NCBI RefSeq assembly: GCF_000685075.1
Contig: NZ_BAYD01000010.1
Location: forward strand, 62,001-126,000
Reading direction: 5' to 3'
DNA length: 64,000 nucleotides
From: Paraburkholderia oxyphila NBRC 105797
Lineage (GTDB): Bacteria; Pseudomonadota; Gammaproteobacteria; Burkholderiales; Burkholderiaceae
Below are positions 18,106 to 27,360 of this stretch, in pieces. Each line of letters begins with the position of its first letter. Within the stretch, counting starts at the first letter, position 1. The translations under genes and the position numbers were made by a program. The notes under the pieces are model-generated. The model searched no databases and was not told the DNA's origin. It saw only the letters and a list, made by a program, of their open reading frames with translations.

Positions 18106-18703
18106 AGCGTGCAGTCAGGTTGCCCGTTACATTGGGCGTCGCGGACCTTTGTGCATACCGGCCCGCTGAAACACGGCATTTCATCTAACTCGGCGCTAAT
18201 CGCGCAGACACATACTTCCCTGATGGGCGGTGCGGCTCCTTTTCTGATATGGAAGGAACGACGTGCCCCCGAATGAAATCGGGGACGACGGACAGTTGAC
18301 AACGATGCAGGCCGCCTTCCCTGGCCGGCAGATGTTCGATCCGGTCGGCAGTAGCCGACCCGTTGCTGCCGGTCGAGCCGTCGCAGTTCCGCGGACAGGT
18401 ATCAGTGCGGAACGGTCATTCCGCGCCGTCATTTCAGGAATGCGGCCATTACGATATCGGGCGTCGAGCTGATGCATCGCATTCGCAAGGGTCAGTTCAA
18501 CCTCACCCGATTGCGCCTCAAAGATACCACTGCGCCAGCTGTTTGGAAGGCCGGACTTTCAGCATGATGAGGTAATGGTGAACACACCGCTTTTCGCGCG
18601 TGTCCGTAATTTGCACCACAGCCCTTGACCGCTTCTGTTTCCAGGGAATTCCACCGAGCGTCACAAGATCCGCCAGGTATCGAGCTGCGGGCTGTTGTCC
18701 TCA
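18106..18703. other. Intergenic region, no gene seen
   Basis: 598 bases between the convergent nudC and TetR genes. Short frames exist on both strands (for example 18196-18477 minus) but they have no start signals, no recognisable motifs and Arg/Ser/Pro-rich composition. Probably non-coding or decayed DNA. Confidence 0.4.
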
Positions 18704-19348
18704 TCAGGCTCCGGTCCCTCGACGATGAAGCGAAGGCGAAATTCGCAACGAACCGATGCAGAAGTCGGCAAGATACTCCGCATCGCGAGGCAGAACGATC
18801 GAGCCTTGACCCAGTAGCCAGTCGCGCAGCACCCCGCCGAGGAACGCATGGACCACATCCGCCGCGCGCGCCGTATCAAGGTCCTGCGACAACTGCCCTT
18901 TGTCGATTGCGTTGCGCAGACCGCGTTCAAGCATCTCGTGCCCATCGCGCGCCGCGTTGCGCAAACGCTCGCGCACGCGGTCCATATCGCACGTGTATTC
19001 GCACTTTGTAAACAGCACTTCCAGCACCCGCCGGTTATGTGGTTCGGTTGCCGCCTTGCTGAAACAGAACACGAAGAGCTTGTGCATGCGGCCGAGCGGA
19101 TCCTGTTCGCCGGCCTCCCGTGATGCCGCGACGAGCATTTCCATCGGCAGTAGCACGCGATCGGTCATCGCGGCGAACAGGTCACCCTTGTTGCGGAAGT
19201 GGCCGTAGACCGCGCCGCGTGTCAGCCCTGCAGCCACTGCGATCGCCTCGAGTGACGCATGCGAAACGCCGTTGGCCAGAAACACCTTCTCGGCCGCGTC
19301 GAGAATCCGGTCGCGCGTCGCTTCAGCCTGCTGCGTTGTCCGTCTCAT
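18704..19348 (-). CDS. TetR family repressor (AcrR/TtgR-like)
   Basis: 214 residues from ATG 19348, chosen because AAGGA lies 8 bases upstream. The N-terminal HTH reads RDRILDAAEKVFLANGVSHA and ends AVYGHFRNKGDLF, the TetR DNA-recognition helix. The C-terminal helical domain has HNRRVLEVLFTKCEYT and HAFLGGVLRDWLLGQGSIVL, in the style of AcrR/TtgR regulators of RND pumps. It is 63 bases downstream of the pump gene on the same strand, so it may be co-transcribed as the last gene of the efflux operon and give feedback control. Confidence 0.92.
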   Translation of the reverse strand: MRRTTQQAEATRDRILDAAEKVFLANGVSHASLEAIAVAAGLTRGAVYGHFRNKGDLFAAMTDRVLLPMEMLVAASREAGEQDPLGRMHKLFVFCFSKAATEPHNRRVLEVLFTKCEYTCDMDRVRERLRNAARDGHEMLERGLRNAIDKGQLSQDLDTARAADVVHAFLGGVLRDWLLGQGSIVLPRDAEYLADFCIGSLRISPSLHRRGTGA

Positions 19349-19411
19349 CTGCGTATCCTTCGGTGCCTCGGCAGCGCGACACAATGAGGCCTGTTCGGGT
19401 CGCGGTCCCGA

Positions 19412-22400
19412 TCACCGATATTGACCGATATCGCCGCCGCCCTCGCGCGCGGGGGCATGTGCCGCCGTTGCCCCGCCGGCATGATGCTTCAGTTTGTGCG
19501 TGACCTCATCGAGCTTGTCACCGAGCAGTCGTCGCACCGTCACATAGAACACCGGAATCAGCAGCAGCCCGAAGAACGTCGCGAAGAACATCCCGCCAAT
19601 TACGCCAGTGCCGATCTCGTGCCGGGACGAAGCGCCGGCCCCGGTGGAGATGACGAGTGGGAACACGCCCAGAATAAAGGCCATCGAAGTCATCAGGATC
19701 GGGCGCAAGCGCAGCCGTGCCGCGGTCGTGACCGCATCGTAGAGCGTCATCCCGTTCGCCTGCCCTTCGACCGCGAATTCGACGATCAGAATAGCGTTCT
19801 TCGCGGCCAGGCCGATCACCGTGACGAGACCGATCTTGAAGTAGATGTCGTTAGGCACGTTGCGCCACAGACAGAACGCCAGCATGCCGAGCATCCCGAG
19901 AGGGACCACGAGCAGCACCGCAGCCGGAATCGACCAGCTCTCATAGAGCGCCGCCAGACACAGAAAGACCACCAGGATCGACAACGCCATGAGTGCTGTC
20001 GCCGAGCTTCCCGACAGTATTTCCTGATAGGACTGCCCGGTCCAATCCGCATCGAATCCGTGCGGCAGCTTTTGATTGACGATGCCCTGCAGCGCCTGCA
20101 TCGCCTGGCCCGTTGAATAGCCGGGCGCCGAATTGCCGACGACTTCGACTGCGGAATAGCCGTTGTAGCGCGGCAGCACGGTCGGCCCGTTGTACCAGTT
20201 GGTCGTGACGACGCTCGACAGCGGCACCATGTTGTACGGGCTGATCGACGTGTTCGCCACCGACGGGTCAACCTGGGTCAGATAACCACTCGTGTTGGTC
20301 ACCGTCCCTGCGGTGCTGGCAGTGCCCGACGCGGCGTTGGTGATACCCGACGGCGTATAGAGGTGCTGGAATGCATCGAGGCCCATTCGGTACGGCGCAT
20401 CCGCCTGGAGGAACACCTTCTTCACGCGACCGCCGTAGGTAAACTGGTTCACGTAGAACGGCGCCAGCTCCGCGCCGATCGTCTGGTAGACATCCGTCAG
20501 CGACAGCCCCATCGACTGTGCCTGAGGGCGATCCACCGCGATCTGCAGTTGCGGCGCGTTGGGTAGCGAGTTCGGTCGGACGCCGAAAAGAACGTCGTTC
20601 TTGCTGGCGTTCTCGAGCAGCGTCGCTTCGGCGGCACCCAGTTCCGCGCGCGACTGGCCTGCGCGCGCCTGAAGATACATGTCGACGCCACCGAACTGGC
20701 TCAGCCCGCGGATCGTCGGCAGATTCACAACGAACAGTTGGGCGTCCGGAATGCTGTGCAGGATTTTGTTGGCCTGCGGGATCAGATCCATCGCCGTTCG
20801 CCCACGCTTGCTCCAATCGACGAGCTTGATGAACGTCATACCGACATTTTCGTTGGTACCGACGAAGCTGTAGCCTTCCGGCTGGAACATGGCGTAGATA
20901 TCCCTGCCGATGTCGCTATGGACCAGCTTGTCGCGCACTTCGCCCATCACGCGGTTCGTACTCTGCAGCGTCGAGCCCGGCGGCAGGTTCACGAGCGCCA
21001 GCATGAAACCCTGGTCTTCGTCGGGCACGAAGCCCGTCGGCAATTTCGTGTAGAGGAATCCGGTCAGCACGACCACGAGCACGAAGGCCATCATCCAGCG
21101 GGGCGCATGACGCACGGCCCGTCCGACGTGTCCCAGATAGGTGTGGGACATCCGGTCGAAGCCGCGGTCGAACCAGCGGAAAAGCACGCCCTTCTCATGC
21201 TCGTGAACCGGCTTCAGGATGGCCGCGCAGAGCGACGGCGTGAACGACATTGCCAGAAACGCGGAGAACACCATCGAGACCGCGATGGTGAGCGCGAACT
21301 GCGCATAGATGATGCCGTTCGCACCGGGTTGCAGCGCGGACGGCACGAATACGGCCGACAGCACGACCGTGATCGCGACGATGGCGCCCGTGATCTGCGC
21401 CATGGCCTTGCGCGTGGCCGCTTTCGGCTCCAGATGCTCCTCGCTCATGATCCGCTCGACGTTCTCGATCACCACAATCGCGTCGTCCACGACGATGCCG
21501 ATCGCAAGCACCATCCCGAACAGCGTCAGCTGGTTTAGCGTGAAATTCAGCGCCGCAAGCCCGATGAAAGTGCCGAGCAGCGCAACCGGAATCACGAGGG
21601 TCGGGATGAGCGTGGCCCGGAAGTTCTGCAGGAAGATCAGCATCACGAAGAACACCAGCACGACGGCTTCGATCAGTGTCTTGACCACGTCGGTGATGGA
21701 AGCCGTGATGAACGGCGTGGTGTCGTACGGGATGTCCCATGTCACGCCCGGCGGCAGGTCCTTCGCGAGATCCGCCATGGTGGACTTGACGACGTTGGCC
21801 ACCTTGAGCGCGTTGGCGCCCGGCAGCAGGAACACGCCCATGCCGCCTGCGGGCTTGCCGTCGTAGACCGACGCCAGGCCATTGGTCTGCGGACCGAAAC
21901 TGACACGCGCGACGTCCGAGAGCCGTACCGTCGTGCCGTTGCTGTTCGCCAGCAAAATGATGTCGCGGAACTGCTGCAGCGAAGAGAACCGCATGTCGCC
22001 GGACACCGTCGCTGTGAAGACTTGCCCCTTCACCGCCGGATCCGCACCGAGAGAGCCGGCCGCGAACTGCGCATTCTGGTCATTCACTGCGTTGAGGACC
22101 TGGGTGGTCGAGAGTCCGTAGCCCTGCAGCTTGTCGGGGTCGATCCAGATGCGCACTGCGTATTCGGAGCCGAGCAGCGTGGTATTGCCGACACCGCTGA
22201 TGCGCCCGATCACCGGCTGGATCTGTGACGCAACGATGTCCGAAAGTCGCGCCGCGTCAATGCCCGGACTGTTCGAGCGCAGCGCGACGAACAACAGGAT
22301 GTCCGGGCTCGACTTCGCGACCACCACGCCTTGCTGCGTCACCTGCGAGGGCAGCAACGGCTCGGCGATCTGAACCTTGTTCTGCACCTGCACCTGCGCA

Positions 22401-22705
22401 ATGTCCGGGTTGGTGCCGATCGCAAAGCTGAGCGTGATGACACTCTGGCCGTTGGAACTCGAATTCGAGCTGAAGTACAGGAGGTTGTCGATGCCGGTGA
22501 GCTGCTGCTCGATGACCTGGGTCACCGTCGATTCCATCGTCGCGGCGCTCGCGCCCGGATAGGTCGAGGTAATCGTCACCTGCGGTGGCGCAATGTCTGG
22601 ATACGAATCGATGCCCATGCTGCGCATGGAGATGATGCCGAACAGCGAGATCAGGATCGCGACCACCCACGCGAATATCGGCCGTTCAATGAAAAAGCTC
22701 GGCAT
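19412..22705 (-). CDS. RND multidrug efflux pump, HAE1 (AcrB/MexB-like) inner-membrane subunit
   Basis: 1097 residues from ATG 22705 (MPSFFIERPIFAWVVAI), with AGGAGA upstream; the longer frame overlaps the adaptor gene. Full AcrB-type architecture: 12 membrane helices, two large periplasmic loops, proton-relay Asp pair in IGIVVDDAIVVIENV (TM4) and Lys in GLAAKNAILIVEFA (TM10). It exports hydrophobic drugs or solvents from periplasm and membrane, driven by protons. An unusual SGTASTAGTVTNTSGYLTQV insertion lies in the second periplasmic half. It starts 11 bases after the adaptor gene's stop, so the genes are translationally close. Confidence 0.97.
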   Translation of the reverse strand: MPSFFIERPIFAWVVAILISLFGIISMRSMGIDSYPDIAPPQVTITSTYPGASAATMESTVTQVIEQQLTGIDNLLYFSSNSSSNGQSVITLSFAIGTNPDIAQVQVQNKVQIAEPLLPSQVTQQGVVVAKSSPDILLFVALRSNSPGIDAARLSDIVASQIQPVIGRISGVGNTTLLGSEYAVRIWIDPDKLQGYGLSTTQVLNAVNDQNAQFAAGSLGADPAVKGQVFTATVSGDMRFSSLQQFRDIILLANSNGTTVRLSDVARVSFGPQTNGLASVYDGKPAGGMGVFLLPGANALKVANVVKSTMADLAKDLPPGVTWDIPYDTTPFITASITDVVKTLIEAVVLVFFVMLIFLQNFRATLIPTLVIPVALLGTFIGLAALNFTLNQLTLFGMVLAIGIVVDDAIVVIENVERIMSEEHLEPKAATRKAMAQITGAIVAITVVLSAVFVPSALQPGANGIIYAQFALTIAVSMVFSAFLAMSFTPSLCAAILKPVHEHEKGVLFRWFDRGFDRMSHTYLGHVGRAVRHAPRWMMAFVLVVVLTGFLYTKLPTGFVPDEDQGFMLALVNLPPGSTLQSTNRVMGEVRDKLVHSDIGRDIYAMFQPEGYSFVGTNENVGMTFIKLVDWSKRGRTAMDLIPQANKILHSIPDAQLFVVNLPTIRGLSQFGGVDMYLQARAGQSRAELGAAEATLLENASKNDVLFGVRPNSLPNAPQLQIAVDRPQAQSMGLSLTDVYQTIGAELAPFYVNQFTYGGRVKKVFLQADAPYRMGLDAFQHLYTPSGITNAASGTASTAGTVTNTSGYLTQVDPSVANTSISPYNMVPLSSVVTTNWYNGPTVLPRYNGYSAVEVVGNSAPGYSTGQAMQALQGIVNQKLPHGFDADWTGQSYQEILSGSSATALMALSILVVFLCLAALYESWSIPAAVLLVVPLGMLGMLAFCLWRNVPNDIYFKIGLVTVIGLAAKNAILIVEFAVEGQANGMTLYDAVTTAARLRLRPILMTSMAFILGVFPLVISTGAGASSRHEIGTGVIGGMFFATFFGLLLIPVFYVTVRRLLGDKLDEVTHKLKHHAGGATAAHAPAREGGGDIGQYR

Positions 22706-22716
22706 GGGGGGATCTC

Positions 22717-23919
22717 CTAGTGCGCGGCGCTGGCGGGCGGGCTGTCGGGCGCCGCCGCCAGCGGCTGAGCGGGCGGCTGCCACGGACTGGCGTTGACCTG
22801 CATCCCCTCATGCGCGACCTGCACACCTGTGACGATCACCTTGTCGCCCTCGGCGATGCCTTTCGTGACGATCCAGTCATTGCCGAAGCTGGCGTTCGTT
22901 TCGACGTCCTTGCGCACCACCTTGCCATCCTGCCCGACTACCAGCAGATACGCTCCCTGCGTATCCCGCAGCAGCGCCTGCTGCGGGATCAGGAAGACGT
23001 TGTTCTGTTGACCGAAGCGGACAACCAGCGTCACGTACATGCCGGGCAGGAGCAGATGCTGCGGATTGGCAAGGAGCGCGCGCAGGTTGACGGTGCCCGT
23101 CGTGGCGTTGACGGCGGGGTCCGAAAAGTCGAGCTTGCCGGTGTGGTCGTAAGGCGTGCCGTTGGGCAGGCTCACCCGGACGGTCGTCGAGTCTTGCTGC
23201 GCAAGATCCACGGAGCCACTGCCCTGCGATTGCCGCAGCGTGATCAGATCGGGCGCGCTGATCGTAAAGTTGACGTACACCGGGTCGACCTGCTGAACGG
23301 TGGTCAGCAGCGTGCCACTCGTCCCGGCGTCAGTCGTGCTGCTGCCGACCACCGCGCCCACGGTCACCTGTTGCTGCCCCGCGATGCCGCTGATCGGCGA
23401 AGTCACCCGCGTGTAGCCGAGACTGATGCGTGCGCTCTGGACTAGCGCCTGATCCGCCTGCACCTTGGCCGCCGCACTGCGCTCGGCCGCATCGGAGTTG
23501 TCGACTGTCTGCTGCGACACCGAACCGACGGGTAGCAGCTTGCGGTTGCGCTCCGCGGTGATGCGGTCGTTGACGTAGGTGGCCTGATCCAGCGCCTGCT
23601 GCGCGATGTCGTTGTCGAGCTGGGCCTTGTAGTACGACGGATCGATCTCGAACAGCACTTGCCCCTGCCGGACTTCGGTGCCCTCGGCATAGACCCGCCT
23701 GACCAGCACACCCGACACGCGCGCGGTGACGTTGGCGCTGTAGTACGGCGAAAGGCGTCCGACGAACTGGCGCGTCAGCGGCACGGTCTGCGGATGCGCC
23801 GTCGTCACGGCCACCTGCGGCGGGGGCGGCGCTGGGGGCTTGCTCTTCGTGCAGGCCGCGAGTGCGATGAGGCACAGACTCGCGCAAAGCACGGGCACGC
23901 TGGCGGGCAGTGACTTCAT
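22717..23919 (-). CDS. RND efflux periplasmic adaptor (membrane fusion protein), lipoprotein
   Basis: 400 residues. The signal ends in a lipobox, LIALAACTKS, so it is inner-membrane anchored through Cys. Next comes the beta-barrel/lipoyl start TVPLTRQFVGRLSPYYSANV, then a helical hairpin and the second lipoyl half (GYTRVTSPISGIAGQQQVTV). Barrel and membrane-proximal domains follow (LLPGMYVTLVVRFGQ). It bridges the pump to the outer-membrane channel. It ends 11 bases before the pump start and begins 31 bases after the outer-membrane gene, within one operon. The Pro/Ala-rich tail is poorly conserved in this family. Confidence 0.96.
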   Translation of the reverse strand: MKSLPASVPVLCASLCLIALAACTKSKPPAPPPPQVAVTTAHPQTVPLTRQFVGRLSPYYSANVTARVSGVLVRRVYAEGTEVRQGQVLFEIDPSYYKAQLDNDIAQQALDQATYVNDRITAERNRKLLPVGSVSQQTVDNSDAAERSAAAKVQADQALVQSARISLGYTRVTSPISGIAGQQQVTVGAVVGSSTTDAGTSGTLLTTVQQVDPVYVNFTISAPDLITLRQSQGSGSVDLAQQDSTTVRVSLPNGTPYDHTGKLDFSDPAVNATTGTVNLRALLANPQHLLLPGMYVTLVVRFGQQNNVFLIPQQALLRDTQGAYLLVVGQDGKVVRKDVETNASFGNDWIVTKGIAEGDKVIVTGVQVAHEGMQVNASPWQPPAQPLAAAPDSPPASAAH

Positions 23920-23950
23920 GAAATGGAGACTCCAGTCAGAAGCACTTCAT

Positions 23951-25552
23951 TCAGTTAGGAGGCGATCCGGCGTCCTGCCGGCGCGCCTGCGAATCGATCG
24001 ACGAAAACGCCGTCGACGACAGGGGGTGGCCCGTCGCCGAGGCCGCCTTGTTGTCGTCCCATTGCCAGCCGCCGCCGAGGTTCTTGACCAGCGTGACACT
24101 GCTTTGGGCGAGCAACGATTGGGTGTCGCGCAGGTTCTGCTCCGCCTCGATCAACGTGAGCTGCTGGTTGAGCAGATCCTGCTCGCTAGCCGAGCCAACG
24201 TCGCGCTGCGCCCGAACGCTGGCGAAGAGTTGCTGGTTGCGCTGCAGGATAGCGGCGTACGAGGATGCCTGCACGCGCAGATGGTTGACCGCTGAAAGAC
24301 TGTCCTCCACGCTGCCGAAGGCGGTCAGCACCGTGTTGCGATAGGTCGCCACGTCCCCGTCATAAGTGGCACGGGCCTGCCTCACCGCGGCGGTGCGTGC
24401 GCCGGCATCGAAAATCGTTTCGGCAAGCTCGGGGCCGAGCGTCCAGAAGCGGCTCGGCAGCGAAAAAAGATGGGCGAACGTGTTGTGCTGGAAGCCGCCT
24501 TCCGCCGACAGCGTCAGGCTGGGAAAGAACGCCGCCTCGGCTACGCCGATTCTGGAATTCGCGGCTGCGGCCGTGCGTTCGGCGCTCACCACGTCGTAGC
24601 GCCGCTCGAGCAGTTCTGAAGGCAGCCCGAGTGGCACGTCCGGAATCACGAAAACGTGGTCCGGATCCGGGGCGATCTCGAAACCCGCGGGCGGCACGCC
24701 GATCAGCACGGCCAGCGCATGCTCGTCCTGCTCGCGGGATATTTTGGTGAGCTGCAACTGGGCGACGACGGTTTCGAGGTCGTCCTGGGCCACGAGCACC
24801 TGGTCGCTCGAAGCCGCGCCCGCGCTGTATGAGGCCTGGGTCATCTCGAGAATCCTGGCATCGATCTCCTGCTGCCTCGTGAGCGAGCGGATATCGTAGT
24901 CGGCCTGGCGCAGCGCGAGGTAATCCCCGGCCACGCTCGCCTCGATCGAGAGCCGCTCGCCCGCCAGCTGTGCGTCGCTTGCCTGAGCGCTTTCCTGCGA
25001 GGATTCGATCTCACGGCGAATCGAGCCCCACAGGTCGATTTCCCAGCTCGCTGAGACCTGTGCAACCGCGCTGTTGACCACGCCCCCGCCCGAGCCCGCA
25101 ACGGACGACGAGCTGCCGGGCACCTGGGTCACGCCCTTGCCGAAGCCCGTGCGCGAGGCCGAAAGGTCGCCCGTTACAATCGGGAAGAGGCTTGCGGTGT
25201 TGGATTCGACGGTGGCGAGCGCGACGCGATACGCGGCCTCGGCCACCGCGATCGACTGATTCGCCTTCAGCGAGCGTTCGACGAGATCGTCGAGCGTCGC
25301 GTCCTGATACATGTGCCACCACGTGCTGGAGAGCGCGGCCGTCGGATTGACCTGGGCGCGCTGCCAGTCCACGCCTTCCTTGAAGCTCTCGGGTACCTGC
25401 ACCTCGGGCCTGCGATAGTCGGGGCCGACCATGCAGCCCGCGAGCCAGACGGCGAGCACGAGTGGCGCGCCGCCGCGAAGGTACCGCCGTCTTCGCCGCG
25501 CGGTGCCACTTGCTGCGAAGGCTTCGGTGCGCGGATCTTGCTTCATGCGCAT
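23951..25552 (-). CDS. RND efflux outer-membrane lipoprotein, NodT/OprM type
   Basis: About 533 residues. Start ambiguous between ATG 25552 and ATG 25546; upstream codons lack signal-peptide character. An Arg-rich n-region is followed by a lipobox, LAVWLAGCMVGPDYRRP, the hallmark of NodT-type factors. The two repeated halves of the TolC fold are visible (QVSASWEIDLWGSIRREIES and AAFFPSLTLSAEGGFQHNTF). It forms the trimeric exit duct. It is the first gene of the outer-membrane/adaptor/pump operon; here the outer-membrane gene comes first, the reverse of the common mexAB-oprM order. Confidence 0.95.
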   Translation of the reverse strand: MRMKQDPRTEAFAASGTARRRRRYLRGGAPLVLAVWLAGCMVGPDYRRPEVQVPESFKEGVDWQRAQVNPTAALSSTWWHMYQDATLDDLVERSLKANQSIAVAEAAYRVALATVESNTASLFPIVTGDLSASRTGFGKGVTQVPGSSSSVAGSGGGVVNSAVAQVSASWEIDLWGSIRREIESSQESAQASDAQLAGERLSIEASVAGDYLALRQADYDIRSLTRQQEIDARILEMTQASYSAGAASSDQVLVAQDDLETVVAQLQLTKISREQDEHALAVLIGVPPAGFEIAPDPDHVFVIPDVPLGLPSELLERRYDVVSAERTAAAANSRIGVAEAAFFPSLTLSAEGGFQHNTFAHLFSLPSRFWTLGPELAETIFDAGARTAAVRQARATYDGDVATYRNTVLTAFGSVEDSLSAVNHLRVQASSYAAILQRNQQLFASVRAQRDVGSASEQDLLNQQLTLIEAEQNLRDTQSLLAQSSVTLVKNLGGGWQWDDNKAASATGHPLSSTAFSSIDSQARRQDAGSPPN

Positions 25553-25642
25553 CTCTACAGAATCCACGGCAACTCCGACAAAGCGAATGATGTATTTCGG
25601 ATGCCTATATAACTGAAAGGTCAAAGCTTACAAAAGGGTGAA

Positions 25643-26293
25643 TCAGGTTGCGCAGCCAGACACGAAAATGCGGACCGCCTGCCGCGCGATGCGCCGCCGG
25701 GTTGCCGCGTTCGGACGGGGGGCACAGCCGAGCAGCATCCGCGCACGCACGCCGCCGAGCACCAGATAGACGAACTGCTCCACGGCGAGATCGACGTCCG
25801 CAATCGTGAACTCGCCGCGCTCCACGGTGCGCCGCAGATAATCCGTCAGCGGCTCCGCGCCCGCCAGGTTGCCGCAGCGGTCGAGATAAGCGTCGACAAG
25901 GGCCGGAAATCGGCGCGACTCGACGATGAGCGTCCGGTACAGCTCGATCATGTCACTCTGCGTGCCGACGTCGAGAAGTCGCAGCGCCACTGCTTCGAGC
26001 ACGGCAACCGGCCCGTTATCGTTGGCAACGATTTTCCGGAGTTCCTCGACCCACGCATCAGCCAGCGTCCGCACGATGGCATCAAACAGTCCCGCTTTGC
26101 TGCCGAAGTGGCAATAAAGCGTCTTTTTCGCCACTCCAGCGTCGCGCGAGATCGCGTCGAGGCTCGTTTCCCGATAGCCGGCCGAAAGGAATTTTTCCTT
26201 TGCCACGTCGAGCACGACCTGCACGCGAACCTCCGCGTCGTGCCGCGAAGGCCGACCGCCCCTGCCTGACTTCCGCGCCAGATCGTTACCCAT
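25643..26293 (-). CDS. TetR family transcriptional regulator
   Basis: 216 residues. The N-terminal HTH spans VQVVLDVAKEKFLSAGYRET and AGVAKKTLYCHFGSKAGLFD. The C-terminal part (TLIVESRRFPALVDAYLDRC, EQFVYLVLGGVRARMLLG) resembles the TetR_C domain of AcrR-like regulators. It is followed 90 bases later by the outer-membrane gene on the same strand, and the intervening AT-rich stretch could hold a separate promoter. The efflux operon is thus bracketed by a TetR gene on each side; this one is the more likely primary repressor. Confidence 0.9.
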   Translation of the reverse strand: MGNDLARKSGRGGRPSRHDAEVRVQVVLDVAKEKFLSAGYRETSLDAISRDAGVAKKTLYCHFGSKAGLFDAIVRTLADAWVEELRKIVANDNGPVAVLEAVALRLLDVGTQSDMIELYRTLIVESRRFPALVDAYLDRCGNLAGAEPLTDYLRRTVERGEFTIADVDLAVEQFVYLVLGGVRARMLLGCAPRPNAATRRRIARQAVRIFVSGCAT

Positions 26294-26633
26294 GACGCTC
26301 CGAGTACATGGTGCAGGTGAGGAAACTCCACCAGTGCGTTTCGTCCAGACTAGTCGAGCGGAAACCGGAATTCAATGTGAGCGTTCATGTTCAGGGAGCA
26401 ACGCATTCGAGCGATGAGACAGGAAACTGCCGCCCAGTGCGCGGGTGACTCTTGCTGGCCTGCTGTACGCCTTCACTCCCTGCGCCGTATGCCGCCGGTC
26501 GAAAACATCAGGCCTACGCTAGCGGCAGCTTTGCGACGCCAAATCTCAGCGGGTGCAACCGGCCAGGAAAAGTCATCCATTGTCATCGGAGTCCGGACGT
26601 TGGGGCATCCGGTCATCCCTGGAAACCGCCTCC
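26294..26633. other. Intergenic region, no intact gene
   Basis: 340 bases upstream of the TetR gene. Short frames are present on both strands but none has start signals or recognisable motifs. It should contain the TetR/efflux promoter near 26294-26380. Confidence 0.4.
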
Positions 26634-26668
26634 CGGTTATCGGTTACCGGTTACCGGTTACCGGTTCA
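26634..26668. repeat. Heptanucleotide tandem repeat (CGGTTAC)n
   Basis: Five consecutive 7-bp units: CGGTTAT, three exact CGGTTAC, then CGGTTCA. The last unit contains the stop codon (minus strand) of the SnoaL-like remnant, so the array abuts the 3' end of that gene exactly. A slipped-strand microsatellite is the simplest reading. Confidence 0.85.
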
Positions 26669-26785
26669 GAACATCGTATTCGCATTGTTAGCCGTCTTCG
26701 GCACGGGCTGCAGCACGTCCCAGTGCTCCAATATCTTGCCGTCGGCATCGAAGCGGAAGATGTCGACTTCTGGGCAAGGCAAAGC
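26666..26785 (-). pseudogene. 3' fragment of a SnoaL-like (NTF2 fold) protein
   Basis: The minus-strand frame ends [20 protein letters not shown] then [13 protein letters not shown]. This is the characteristic C-terminus of SnoaL-like polyketide-cyclase or ester-cyclase-type proteins (DIFR-DGKI-EHWDV-QPVP...NTMF). Upstream of about 26785 the similarity stops and the opposite strand carries an AraC fragment. The gene has therefore lost its first two thirds. Confidence 0.7.
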
Positions 26786-27360
26786 CATGCCGCTAGACGT
26801 GTTCCTGGCTATGCGTGATGGTGTCGTCGACCGCAATCCAAAGGCCACCACGCTGATTTGCGGCCAGTTCGACATAGACCAGCACCTGGCGCTTCCCGCT
26901 CTGCGGGCGTTACCACGAGCCGTGTCGCTCCGCGCTGGAACGGAACCCGGATGCTCACCTCTAAGCGACACGCTGCGCATGCTTCGTAATGAAGTGGAGG
27001 CGCCGAACTTCGGGAATCAGATCGTGGTTCGTAACCTTCTCTCGTCCATGTTCGTCTACTTCATACGCGATTGGGCCGACGCTGCCTCTCCCGCAACAAA
27101 CGACTGGTTTTCGGCTCTGCGCACGCCGCACGTGACACGGGTTCTCGCGCGCATGCACGAAGCACCCGAACGTGCGTGGACACTGGAGGAACTTGCCAAA
27201 GTAGCTGGGTTGTCGCGCGCTGCGTTCGCCCGCAACTTCAGCAATTCGGTAGGTGAACCACCGCACAGCTATCTAACGCGCTGGCGCATGGGCATTGCCG
27301 CTCAACTACTCGAGCAGACCGATCTGCGACTTGGCGAGATCGCATCGCGTGTCGGATCGA
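26786..27360 (+). pseudogene. AraC family regulator fragment, both ends missing
   Basis: The plus-strand frame carries the end of a cupin-type sensor ([20 protein letters not shown]), a linker and the first AraC helix-turn-helix (WTLEELAKVAGLSRAAFARN, then GEPPHSYLTRWRMGIAAQLL). It reaches LGEIASRVG in the second helix-turn-helix and then breaks off; the following bases are antisense to the recombinase gene. The N-terminal cupin residues are also missing, replaced by SnoaL-like DNA. The protein cannot fold a complete DNA-binding domain. Confidence 0.75.

Noticed and set aside
26634..26668. Heptamer array as a CRISPR or iteron origin
   Set aside because: Units are contiguous with no spacers and only five copies; no rep or cas gene nearby.
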